Below are positions 33,888 to 41,855 of a stretch of 64,000 bases of DNA, piece by piece. This DNA is from PALSA-612 sp963776375 (GTDB lineage Bacteria; Actinomycetota; Thermoleophilia; Gaiellales; Gaiellaceae). The notes beneath the pieces were generated by a model. That model had not been told where the DNA came from. It worked only from the letters and a program-made list of their open reading frames with translations, and did not search any database. A program made the translations under genes and the position numbers. The DNA is taken from contig CAVZMF010000005.1 in the NCBI GenBank assembly GCA_963776375.1, forward strand, positions 620,001 through 684,000, read 5' to 3'. The number at the start of each line of letters is the position of its first letter. Positions within the stretch are counted from its first letter, which is position 1.

Positions 33888-34559
33888 TCAGGCCAGCGCG
33901 GCGAGCCCGTCGGCGACGAACAGCGCGCCGAAAGCGAGCAGGGCAATGCCCATCAGGCGTGCCTGGTTGGCGGTCAGCCACGCCTTCGAGTCGACCACCC
34001 ATCCGTCGGCCCGGGCGCCGGCGATCAGGTAGACCGCCACCGGCAGCAGGACGAGCGCGCAGGCGACGCTGACGTAGACCGCGCCGAGCTTGATCGCGTC
34101 GGCGTCGCCCACGTCTGCGATGGCGATCGTCGACGCGGCGAGAACCGTCACGACCAGCCGCTTGACTCCGATGCCGAGCGGGAACCCGACGGTGAAAGCC
34201 GTCCGGGGGGTGAGGCCGGCGAGCCGGGCGATGAACGCCGACGTCCGGGACCCGCCGAGCTCCCGCTGCGCTTCCTCGCGTCCGCGCCTCCTGAGCCCGA
34301 TCGCGATCAGCAGCACGCCGGCGCCGAGCTCGAAGGACGCCAGCACGACGCTGTCTCCCTGGTGTCCGATCGTGATCGACCCGAGGAGGAGCGTCGTCAC
34401 GAGCAGCGCGAGTGTCTGCCCGAGCAGGAACCCGATTCCGAACGTCATGCCGTTCGCCCGCGCGCGATCTGTCCCGAGCACGGCGAGCGTGGCGAGAAGG
34501 GCCACCGGACTCAGTGCCGCGATGAGCCCGTAGACGATCACCTGGCCGACCTCGCCCAT
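33888..34559 (-). CDS. GAP-family (Sap-like) integral membrane protein
   Basis: A 223-residue protein with six hydrophobic helices, beginning MGEVGQVIVYGLIAALSPVA, in which the early L-S-P and the GFLLGQTLALL helix fit the GAP/Sap (sulfolipid-addressing protein) family. In mycobacteria these help export cell-envelope glycolipids. The start is ATG 34559; the longer frame upstream is Arg/Gly-rich and not credible. It is convergent with tadC (15 bp between stops). Confidence 0.7.
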   Translation of the reverse strand: MGEVGQVIVYGLIAALSPVALLATLAVLGTDRARANGMTFGIGFLLGQTLALLVTTLLLGSITIGHQGDSVVLASFELGAGVLLIAIGLRRRGREEAQRELGGSRTSAFIARLAGLTPRTAFTVGFPLGIGVKRLVVTVLAASTIAIADVGDADAIKLGAVYVSVACALVLLPVAVYLIAGARADGWVVDSKAWLTANQARLMGIALLAFGALFVADGLAALA

Positions 34560-34612
34560 CCGCGAACAATCGCGGTTGCGGCGCTCGCGTGCGCCGTCTA
34601 ACGGAGACGCCG

Positions 34613-36334
34613 CTACGAGTTGACGACGCGGAGCGCGGCTTCGCGCTTGCCGAGCTCGCCCTGGGCGCGGGCGACGTACGTCTTGAGCTCGCCGTCCTTC
34701 TTGTGCAGGCGGGCCTCGCGGGCCTTCAGGTCCTGCTCCCACTGATCGAGGCGCTCGGCCTCGAGCTCGAGGTCGACCTCGGCCTTGGCGCGGTGCGTGG
34801 CGACCTCCGACTCCTTCTCGTATAGCGCCGCCTCCCGCTCGTCGACCTCCTCCGCGCGGCTGTCCAGGTCGGCGTCGCGAGCCTTCAACCGGGCGGCACG
34901 CTTCTCGACGCGCTCGCGCTCGGCATCAAGCTTGTCTTCCTTCCCGGAGATGTTGTCCTCGCGCTTCTTCACGTCGTGCTCGCGGGTCTCGAGGTCTTCG
35001 GCCAGGCTGTCGAGATTGCGGCCGCGGACGCACTCGGCGGCGAGCCGATCCAGCTCGGCTGCGCGCCGGTCGAGCTCGCTCTCCAGTTCCTCGAGCTCAC
35101 GGCCGCGCAGCACGCGCTCCTCCGCAGCCTTGATCTCGTCGGCCTTGTCGTCGAGCGCTGCGGCGCGCCGGTCGAGCTCGCTCTGCATTTCCTCGAGCTC
35201 ACGGCCGCGCAGCACGCGCTCCTCCGCGCTCTTGATCTCGTCGGCCTTGTCGTCGAGCGCTGCGGCGCGCCGGTCGAGCTCCAGTGCCTGCTCGGACAGG
35301 GCTGCCGTGCGCTCGGTGAGCTCGTGGCGCTCCTGCGCGATCTGCGCCGCCTCGGCCTCGAGCCTGGCGCGCTCCGCCTGCAGTTCGTCGCGCTCGGCCA
35401 CGATCGCTTCGGCCTCGGGGCCGAGGCGCTCGCGCTCCGCGGCGAGGCTCTGCCGTTCGCCGGCCAGCACCGCCTCGAGCTCGCGCTTCTGACTCGCGAA
35501 CTCGTCGTCGAGCCCGCGCTTGTGATTTGCCAGCTCGTCGTCGAGCTCGCGCTTGCGGCTCGCCAGCTCCTTGTCGAGCTCCTTCTTGAGAGACGTAGCT
35601 TCCTCGTCCAGCTCGCGCCTGCGGCCCGCAGCCTCGTTCTCGAGCTCGCGGCGCGCCTTCGTCAGCTCGCGCTCCACTTCGCGGCTGCGGCGCTCGAGCT
35701 CGCGCTCGAGGTCGCGCTCGCGGCGGGCGAGCTCGCGCTCCAGCTCGGTGACGCGGCGGTCGCGCTCCTTGAGCTCGCCGTCGAGCTGCCGTTCGTAGTC
35801 CGACCTGTCCTTCTTCCTCGCCTCGAGGCTCTCCTCGAGCTTGAGCAGCTGCTGCTCCCGGCGCTCGAGCTCGGCAGCCTGGTGGTCGATCTCCGAGACG
35901 CGGTCGCGCAGCTCGTCGCTTCGGCGCTCGACCTCCGCGGTCTGCTCCGCCAGCGCCGTTGCCTGCGCCTCGACCTCGGCCTGATGCGAGTCGAGAGCCG
36001 CCTCGTCGGCGCGCAGCCGGGCCTCGCGCTCCTCGTGGTGAGCCTCGAGCTGTTCGAGCTCCGCGCCGCGTTGCTCGTACTGCGCGGCGAGCTCGTCGAT
36101 CTCCGCGCTGCGCTGCTCGAGCTCCTGGACGAGCTTCGCGTCGATCTCGCCGTTGTCGGGCTTTGCCGCCCGGGTGGGCTTCGCCTTCGCGGCAGGCTCG
36201 GCCGGCGCGGCGCGCTTGGTCTTCGCCGGCGCCTTGCGCTCCAGCTGGGCACGCAGACCGGAGCCGAAGCCCTTCTCGAGATCCTCGTCCGGGCTCTGGC
36301 TGTCGGCGTGTTGTTTGGCGGTCTGAGGGCTCAC
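34613..36334 (-). CDS. Long coiled-coil protein, filament-like
   Basis: 573 residues with no catalytic domain that I recognise. Residues 1-65 are disordered and rich in Ala, Lys and Pro. From about 66 to the end it is nearly unbroken Glu/Arg/Leu heptads (for example LERELARRERDLERELERRS), predicted to be a very long coiled coil. It contains two tandem 34-residue units (RRAAALDDKADEIK, then a central A-E-E-R-V-L-R-G-R-E-L-E-E). Proteins like this in actinobacteria include FilP/Scy-type cytoskeletal elements, but no homology can be shown by eye. It is separate from tadC, with the GAP gene downstream. A structural or polarity role is only a guess. Confidence 0.7.
   Translation of the reverse strand: MSPQTAKQHADSQSPDEDLEKGFGSGLRAQLERKAPAKTKRAAPAEPAAKAKPTRAAKPDNGEIDAKLVQELEQRSAEIDELAAQYEQRGAELEQLEAHHEEREARLRADEAALDSHQAEVEAQATALAEQTAEVERRSDELRDRVSEIDHQAAELERREQQLLKLEESLEARKKDRSDYERQLDGELKERDRRVTELERELARRERDLERELERRSREVERELTKARRELENEAAGRRRELDEEATSLKKELDKELASRKRELDDELANHKRGLDDEFASQKRELEAVLAGERQSLAAERERLGPEAEAIVAERDELQAERARLEAEAAQIAQERHELTERTAALSEQALELDRRAAALDDKADEIKSAEERVLRGRELEEMQSELDRRAAALDDKADEIKAAEERVLRGRELEELESELDRRAAELDRLAAECVRGRNLDSLAEDLETREHDVKKREDNISGKEDKLDAERERVEKRAARLKARDADLDSRAEEVDEREAALYEKESEVATHRAKAEVDLELEAERLDQWEQDLKAREARLHKKDGELKTYVARAQGELGKREAALRVVNS
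35061..35264 (-). repeat. 102-bp tandem duplication inside the coiled-coil gene
   Basis: Units 35061-35162 and 35163-35264 each begin GCGCGCCGGTCGAGCTC and differ at few positions (for example CTCCAGTTCC versus CTGCATTTCC). A third copy begins at 35265 but soon diverges. 102 bp equals 34 residues, so the frame and heptad phase are nearly kept. Confidence 0.85.
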
Positions 36335-36389
36335 GCGCGGCTCGTGTCGATCGCTCAGGAGAGGGATCGGCGCGAGGAAGGGGGGTGAA

Positions 36390-37073
36390 CTATCCCTCGA
36401 CAGAGGGGGAGAGAGCGCCGTCCGAGGCCGTCTCGGCGACGGCGACGAGCGTCATGCCCCGCCGCAGGAGCCGCGGCCGCACCAACGGCGGGAACAGCGC
36501 GAGCAGCGCCCCCGGCGACAGCAGCCGCAGCCCGAGCCCCTCGTCGCGCCCGAGCCGCCGGTAGACGGCGTCGCGGCGCTCGTCGGACAGCCAGTGGGCG
36601 AGGGGCACGAGCGTGTGCGTGTCCAGCGGGAACTGTCGGTTCGGGGTGGTCAGGAAGACGCGCCGCGACACGCGGCAGAGCTCCGCGACGAACGCGCGCT
36701 GGGAGGCGAGATCCGGCAGGTGCTCGACGACGGCGTTCGAGAAGCCGATGTCGAAGCTGTCGTCGGGGAAGGGCAGCGCACGGCCGTCGGCGCGAACGGC
36801 CTCGACCTTCGGGAACGCCTGCTGGAAGACGGTCAGGTGCTGTGTCGAGACCGCGACGATGCGCTCGGGCCACGGGTAGAGCGCCTCGAAGAAGTTCGCC
36901 GTGCCGAGGGCGTCGGCGCCGTAGCCTCCGTCGCTGACGCCGACGTCGACGACGGTCGTCTCCGCGGTCGGCCGCATCGACTCGAGGAAGAGCTCCAGCT
37001 TGCGCCGGCGGCTCCTCGCCGACACGCGCGCCGCGAGACGGCGGACAGATGGGCCCCGATCATTGATCGCCAA
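36390..37073 (-). CDS. Class I SAM-dependent methyltransferase
   Basis: 227 residues. The SAM-binding motif I is TTVVDVGVSDGGYGADALG (about residue 38). The later motifs are RIVAVSTQHLTVF and ADGRALPFPDDSFDIGFSNAVVEHL, the usual Methyltransf_11 pattern with D-x-x-F-D-x-x-x-x-x-x-V-x-E-H. The target is unknown. The TTG start at 37073 lies within the loop of a 12-bp inverted repeat that could control it. It runs convergent to nothing: the same-strand coiled-coil gene follows 56 bp downstream. Confidence 0.75.
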   Translation of the reverse strand: MAINDRGPSVRRLAARVSARSRRRKLELFLESMRPTAETTVVDVGVSDGGYGADALGTANFFEALYPWPERIVAVSTQHLTVFQQAFPKVEAVRADGRALPFPDDSFDIGFSNAVVEHLPDLASQRAFVAELCRVSRRVFLTTPNRQFPLDTHTLVPLAHWLSDERRDAVYRRLGRDEGLGLRLLSPGALLALFPPLVRPRLLRRGMTLVAVAETASDGALSPSVEG

Positions 37074-37088
37074 AGCCGATCAATGATC
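37058..37088. promoter_or_regulatory. Perfect 12-bp inverted repeat at the methyltransferase start
   Basis: GATCATTGATCG (37058-37069), a 7-nt spacer, CGATCAATGATC (37077-37088). It overlaps the predicted start codon and is AT-richer than its surroundings, so it is a candidate operator or RNA hairpin covering the start. Confidence 0.6.
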
Positions 37089-37150
37089 TAGCTGAATCGG
37101 CGGATCGTCCAGGGAGCGGCGATCCCGCGTCCACGGCACCCACGACAGCG

Positions 37151-37189
37151 CTAGACGATCGGTCGACGGGCTTCCGATCGATCGTCTAG
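37151..37189 (-). terminator. Terminator overlapping the glycoside hydrolase stop
   Basis: CTAGACGATCG (37151-37161) and CGATCGTCTAG (37179-37189), a perfect 11-bp stem with a 17-nt loop. The stop codon of the hydrolase gene lies within one arm. Confidence 0.6.
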
Positions 37190-38603
37190 GGGACGACGAT
37201 CGTGGCGGTGCGGAACAGCCGGTTGCCGTTCTTGTCGTTGATGTTCAAGCTGACCGTGTAGGTCGTCTGGCTGCCGCGCCTTCTTCAGCGGTACGACGAA
37301 GCTCGCGTAGCCGTCGGTCGCGATCGTCGAGGTCGGCTGCGACACGGCGATGTTGCGGCTTCTTGTAGTACGTCCTCACGGTGGCGCCGAGCAGAGTGCC
37401 GACGGGATCGGTGCTGAGCAGCTCCCAGACGGGAACGCGGACGACCGGATTCGACGACTTCGCCTTCACGTAGACGATCGGGCTGCGGAAGTCGAGCGAG
37501 CGCGCCTTCGCAGTGAACGTGGCGAACGCCGGCTTGCGGGTGTTGTCGATGTTCTCGAGCCCGCTCTGCCACGTGCTGGTCGGGTCGTCGCGGAAGATGA
37601 ACCAGATGAACATGAAGATGTAGGGGCTCTGCCCGACGATCGTCATCGCCTGCTTGGCATAGGCGGCCTGCTGGGCGTTCGTGACGCCCTTGGGCTCCCC
37701 GGGCTTCGTCTCGAAGCCGTACTCGGTCACCCAGATGTGCACGAACTTGCGCTTGAACCACTGCTGGAGCTTCTTCTCGAAGGTCGGTATCTGCGCCAGG
37801 TTCACGTTCGGGAACGCCACCTTCGCCGTCGGCCCCTGGCCGGGGCCGGAATACGGGATGGTGAGCCCAGGCGTCGAACTTGAGCTTCGGCTGCGCCTTC
37901 GCGACGAGCTGGGCGAAGAGGCCGGGCGCGACCGTGTCCTGCGTGGAAGTGGAGCCGATCGGGCGTTGGCGTCCGCGCGGCGACGTCTCGCCGATGCCGA
38001 CCTTGGCCTTCGCATCCCCCGCCTTGATCCCGGCGATGAACGCCTTGGCCATCGCTGCGTAGACGGCGGGGGCGACGGGCTTGCCGCCGGGCCCGTACTG
38101 CGGTGCGAGAAACTGCGCCAGGTTCGGCTCGTTCCAGAGCGAGTAGAAGCCGACGTGGGGGAAGCCGGGGAAGCGGCCCGAGTACCGGGACGCGAGCGCC
38201 TGCGAGAACGCCTGCAGGTCGGACATGCTCGAGGGCGCGTGGTTCTCACCCTGTTGTTGTTCGCCCACCCGGGGGTTCCCCAGATCGTCAGCAGGACCGT
38301 CATCCCGCGGAACGTGGCGTTGCGGACAAGCTCGTCGATGTCCTCGAAGTGGTAGGCGGGGTCGAACGGGTCGGTCGCGGTCGCCGGACGCGTCGGCGCC
38401 ACGCGCGACCAGTAGGCGGTGGTGCGGATGATCGTCGCGCCCGTGGCGGCCGCGCTGTTGAGGTTCGTCAGCCGATCCTCGCGCCAGCGGAAGGAGGGGT
38501 CGTCCTGAAAGCCGACCGGCATCCGCGGGTACGCAAGGGACGCAGCGGGTGCCGCGGCGGCGAGCACGAGCAGGCAACCGAGGATGAGGCGGGCACGTGT
38601 CAT
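37186..38603 (-). pseudogene. Secreted glycoside hydrolase, clan A cellulase-like (frame broken)
   Basis: A TIM-barrel hydrolase of about 470 residues read across frames. Signal peptide ARLILGCLLVLAAAAPAASLA follows ATG 38603, then MPVGFQDDPSFRWRED, YHFEDIDELVRNATFRGMTV and WGTPGWANN. After a shift near 38250 come FPHVGFYSLWNEPNLAQFL (acid/base Glu in W-N-E-P-N) and KLKFDAWAHHP. After a shift near 37862 come VNLAQIPTFEKKLQQWFKRK and HIWVTEYGFETKPG (nucleophile Glu). A beta-type C-terminal domain continues through further breaks near 37360 and 37270 to TATIVVP-stop. Glycan target unknown; it resembles GH5/GH39-type proteins. All breaks are single-base and leave motifs intact. Confidence 0.65.
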
Positions 38604-38691
38604 ATATGGCGCGGCTCCACGGGCGAGCCGTCTCACCCTACCGCGACCGCCAGACGGGCGAGCGACTACTAACAGACACCTAACGCGGGTT

Positions 38692-39101
38692 TTACTCGTC
38701 CGTCGTCGGGCGCCGGAGGCGCTTGACCTCGCTGCGTCTGCGCTTCGCGGCGAGGCGTTCCTCGACCGCCTCGCGGTGCGGTCGCGTCGGCCGCCGCGGC
38801 CGTCGCACCCGCAGCGCCTCGCGCAGCGCCGCGACGACCCGCTCGAGCGCGAGCTCGCGGTTGCGGAACTGGCTGCGCTCGTCCTCGGCGACCGCCTTGA
38901 CGATCGGCCCCGCGCGCGCGATCACGCGTCGCTTCTGTGCGTCCGTGAGGGACGTCGATTCCTCGACGTCGAACAGCGCTTCGACCCGCGTCTCCGACTT
39001 CTGCGCGTGCTGGCCGCCCGGGCCGCTCGACCTGGACGTGCGGAAGCGGATCTCCGCGCGCCCGATCGAGACGCCGCGCGTGACCTGGATCCGGTTGCCA
39101 C
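38692..39101 (-). CDS. arfB: ArfB-type ribosome rescue hydrolase
   Basis: A codon-independent peptidyl-tRNA hydrolase that frees stalled ribosomes. About 130 residues. EIRFRTSRSSGPGGQHAQKS contains the catalytic G-G-Q, and the C-terminus is the basic tail (EERLAAKRRRSEVKRLRRP) that enters the empty mRNA channel. The start is uncertain: no standard start codon is in frame just before IQVTRGVSIGR. A GTG at 39101 sits one base out of frame, so a small indel at the N-terminus is likely. It is divergent from acpS. Confidence 0.8.
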
Positions 39102-39172
39102 TAGACTCGCCCGCGATGGCGTCAATTCTGCTTGCAGGGGCTGCTGGTTCGTGCGCGTCGGCGTCGACCTGA
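39102..39172 (+). promoter_or_regulatory. Leaderless-type promoter and 18-codon frame over the acpS start
   Basis: TAGACT (39102-39107) lies 8 nt before ATG 39116, the same layout as for pyrF and glmM. That ATG opens an 18-codon frame (MASILLAGAAGSCASAST) that overlaps the acpS GTG at 39151 in another frame. It could be a coupled leader peptide. Alternatively one base is missing and the ATG is the real acpS start. Confidence 0.4.
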
Positions 39173-39516
39173 TCGAGATCGAGCGCGTGCGGAGGACGCT
39201 CGCGCGCTACGCCGGGTTCCGCGCGCGCTGCTTCACCGATGCCGAGCGCGCGTACTGCGACTCGCGGCCGAACCCGGCCCAGCATTATGCGGCCCGGTTC
39301 GCGGGCAAGGAGGCGGTCGGCAAGGCACTCGGCTTCGGAGTCGCCGTCCACTTCGCCTGGCGGGAGGTCGAGATCGCCGGCCGGCCCAAGCCGTCGGTGC
39401 GGCTGTCCGGGCGACTGCGCGAGCGCGCCGAGCGGCTGGGCGTGGGCGAGGTCGAGCTGTCGATGACGCACTCGAAGGAGCTCGCCGCCGCGGTCGCCGT
39501 CGCCAGCGATGTTTGA
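39151..39516 (+). CDS. acpS: Holo-[acyl-carrier-protein] synthase
   Basis: Transfers 4'-phosphopantetheine from CoA to ACP. 121 residues: VGVDLIEIERVRRTLARYAG at the N-terminus with the Mg-binding Asp, FTDAERAYCDSR, and FAGKEAVGKALGFGV with the conserved Glu-Ala-x-x-K-A-L-G. The GTG at 39151 gives the standard N-terminus; AGGGG stands about 12 nt before it. It overlaps nnr by 8 bp. Confidence 0.93.
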   Translation: MRVGVDLIEIERVRRTLARYAGFRARCFTDAERAYCDSRPNPAQHYAARFAGKEAVGKALGFGVAVHFAWREVEIAGRPKPSVRLSGRLRERAERLGVGEVELSMTHSKELAAAVAVASDV

Positions 39517-40858
39517 GCCGCTGTACACGGCCGAGGAGATGCGCCGGGCCGAGGAGGGACACGACGTCGAGGTGCTGATGGACCGTGCCGGGAAGGCGGT
39601 GGCGGACGTTCTGATCGCGGACTTCGAGCACGCCCGGCGGATCACGGTCGTCTGCGGCGGCGGGAACAACGGGGGCGACGGGCGCGTCGCGGCACGGTAC
39701 CTCGAAGAGGCGGGGCGCGAGGTGCGGCTCGTAGACGCCAAGGCGGGGGAGACCGACGTCGGCACGCCGGACGTGATCGTCGACGCGCTCTTCGGCACCG
39801 GGTTCACGGGGGCGCCGCGGCCCGATGCCGTGGGGCTGATCGAGGCGATGAACGCCTCGGAGGCAGCGATCGTCGCCGTCGACCTGCCGTCGGGCGTGGA
39901 CGCCTCGACCGGCGAGGTCGCCGGGGCCGCTGTGAACGCCCAGCTCGCCGTCACCTTCCACGGGAAGAAGGTCGGGCAGGCGGTGACCCCGGGTGCGCTC
40001 CAGTGCGACTCGGACAAGGTCGTGGACATCGGTCTCGAGGCGCAGGAGACCGCTCTCCGACGGGTGGCCGGGAAGGAGATCCTGCGGCTCGTGCCTGCTC
40101 GCGGGGCGCGCGACAACAAGTACTCCGCCGGCTCCGTCCTCGTCGTCGGCGGCTCGCGGGGGATGACCGGGGCGGCCGCGCTCTCGGCTCGGGCAGCCTT
40201 CCGCGCCGACGCCGGCTACGTCGCGATCGCCGCGCCGAGCGACTCGATCCCTGTGCTGGAGACGCTCGTGCTGGAGGCCGTGAAGCGGCCGCTCGACGAC
40301 GTGTTCGACGCCGTGGGCCGGGCGGGTGCGCTCGCGCTCGGCCCGGGTCTGGGACGTGGGGAGGGCGACAAGGCGCTCGTCCGCCGGCTGCTGGAGGAGA
40401 CCGACGTCCCGGCGGTGGTGGATGCGGACGCCCTCTTCGAGCTCGAGCCGTTCGAGCGGAAGGCGCCGACCGTGCTCACGCCGCACTCCGGCGAGCTCGC
40501 CCGCCTGCTCGGTGTCGAGTCCTCATGGGTCGACGCCCATCGGCTGGCGGCGCTCGACCAGGCGGTGGAGCGATTCGGATGCGTCGTCCTGCTGAAAGGC
40601 TTCGGGACGCTCGTCGGCGCGCCGGGCCACGGGGCGATCGTCTGTCCGGGGCGGCCGGCCCTGGCGACGGCCGGCTCGGGAGACGTGCTCACCGGGATCA
40701 TCGCCGCATTTCTCTCCAAGGGGCTCGAGCCGCGGATAGCTGCCGCGGCTGGAGCGACGGCACACTCGCATGCCGCGACGGCGGCCGCCAACTCCCGCGG
40801 GCTCGTGGCGAGCGACGTGGTCGAGGCGCTTCCGCGGGTGCTCGGTGCCTCGCTCTGA
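39509..40858 (+). CDS. nnr: Bifunctional NAD(P)H-hydrate epimerase/ADP-dependent dehydratase
   Basis: Repairs damaged NAD(P)HX. 449 residues. The N-terminal YjeF_N epimerase domain (1-200) has LMDRAGKAVADVLI, VVCGGGNNGGDGRVAARYL and AVDLPSGVDASTGEV. The C-terminal YjeF_C ADP-dependent dehydratase (215-449) has GSVLVVGGSRGMTGAAALS, TVLTPHSGELARLLG and ATAGSGDVLTGIIAAFL, with the catalytic Asp in GSGDVL. The two-domain form is the usual bacterial arrangement. alr starts inside its last codons (14-bp overlap). Confidence 0.95.
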   Translation: MFEPLYTAEEMRRAEEGHDVEVLMDRAGKAVADVLIADFEHARRITVVCGGGNNGGDGRVAARYLEEAGREVRLVDAKAGETDVGTPDVIVDALFGTGFTGAPRPDAVGLIEAMNASEAAIVAVDLPSGVDASTGEVAGAAVNAQLAVTFHGKKVGQAVTPGALQCDSDKVVDIGLEAQETALRRVAGKEILRLVPARGARDNKYSAGSVLVVGGSRGMTGAAALSARAAFRADAGYVAIAAPSDSIPVLETLVLEAVKRPLDDVFDAVGRAGALALGPGLGRGEGDKALVRRLLEETDVPAVVDADALFELEPFERKAPTVLTPHSGELARLLGVESSWVDAHRLAALDQAVERFGCVVLLKGFGTLVGAPGHGAIVCPGRPALATAGSGDVLTGIIAAFLSKGLEPRIAAAAGATAHSHAATAAANSRGLVASDVVEALPRVLGASL

Positions 40859-41855
40859 AGTCACGATCGACCTCGGCGCGGTGCGGCGGAACGTCGTCCG
40901 GCTGCGCGAAGTGCTCGGCGACACCGCACTCTGGGCGGTCGTCAAGGCCGACGGCTACGGACACGGCGCGGCCGACGTGGCCAGGGCCGCTGCGGACGCG
41001 GGCGCGACGGCCCTGTGCGTCGCGAACGTGGCCGAGGGACTGTCCCTCAGGCATGTCCTGCCGGGACAGAGGGTCATCGTTCTCGGCCCGGCAGGGGACG
41101 TTCGCAAGGCTCGCGAGGCGCGGCTCGAGCTCGTCGTCGGCGACGGGCCGATCCCGAAGGACGTGCCCGTGCACGTCAAGCTCGACACCGGCATGGGCCG
41201 CTACGGGTTCCGCAAGCTCCGAGCCCTTCCCGCCAACGTCGTCGGGCTCATGACTCACCTGGCCACGGCAGACTCGGACACGGCATTCGCCGACCGGCAG
41301 CTCGCGCGCTTTCGCGAGGCGACCGCAGGCTCGAATCTCACGCTGCACGCCGCCAACAGCGCAGCCGCGCTGCGGATCCCGTCCTCGCGCTTCGACGCGG
41401 CACGCGTCGGGATCGCGCTTTACGGCCTGTCGCCGTTCGGCACGGATCCCGCGGACGACGGGCTCGAGCCGGTGCTCTCGTGGCGGAGCGGGCTGGCGCA
41501 GGTGAAGCAGCTCCAGCCGGGCGAGAGCACGGGCTACGGGCGGACGTTCGTCGCCGAGCGACCCACATGGATCGGGATCGTTCCGGTGGGATACGCCGAC
41601 GGCTTCCGACGCGACCTCAGCGGGACGGAGATCCTCGTCGACGGCGAGCGCCGCCGCGTCGTCGGGACCGTGTCGATGGACTCGTTCGCCGTCGAGCTCC
41701 CCGGCCTGCTCCCCGCAGGCACACCGGTCACGCTGATCGGCGACGGCCTGCTCGCCGAGGAGCACGCCCGCCACGCCGTCACGATCACCTACGAGCTGAC
41801 CACGGGCCTGAACGCGAATCCCGACCGCACGACCCGCAAGGTGATCGATGCTTGA
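40845..41855 (+). CDS. alr: Alanine racemase
   Basis: PLP enzyme making D-alanine for murein. 336 residues from GTG 40845. The PLP lysine lies in LWAVVKADGYGHGA near residue 33. HVKLDTGMGRYGFRK and GYGRTFVAERPTWIGIVPVGYADGF follow. The second catalytic residue (Tyr) is in the region of SMDSFAVE-type text, with GTVSMD present. It is slightly shorter than the usual 370 because the C-terminus is trimmed. acpS-nnr-alr is a conserved actinobacterial order. Confidence 0.94.
   Translation: MPRSEVTIDLGAVRRNVVRLREVLGDTALWAVVKADGYGHGAADVARAAADAGATALCVANVAEGLSLRHVLPGQRVIVLGPAGDVRKAREARLELVVGDGPIPKDVPVHVKLDTGMGRYGFRKLRALPANVVGLMTHLATADSDTAFADRQLARFREATAGSNLTLHAANSAAALRIPSSRFDAARVGIALYGLSPFGTDPADDGLEPVLSWRSGLAQVKQLQPGESTGYGRTFVAERPTWIGIVPVGYADGFRRDLSGTEILVDGERRRVVGTVSMDSFAVELPGLLPAGTPVTLIGDGLLAEEHARHAVTITYELTTGLNANPDRTTRKVIDA

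Noticed and set aside
34976..36388. Long plus-strand frame opposite the coiled-coil gene
   Set aside because: It is Leu/Ala/Arg-rich, the mirror of GAG/CTC codons in the coil, with no family features. Many such antisense frames occur throughout because of the high GC content.
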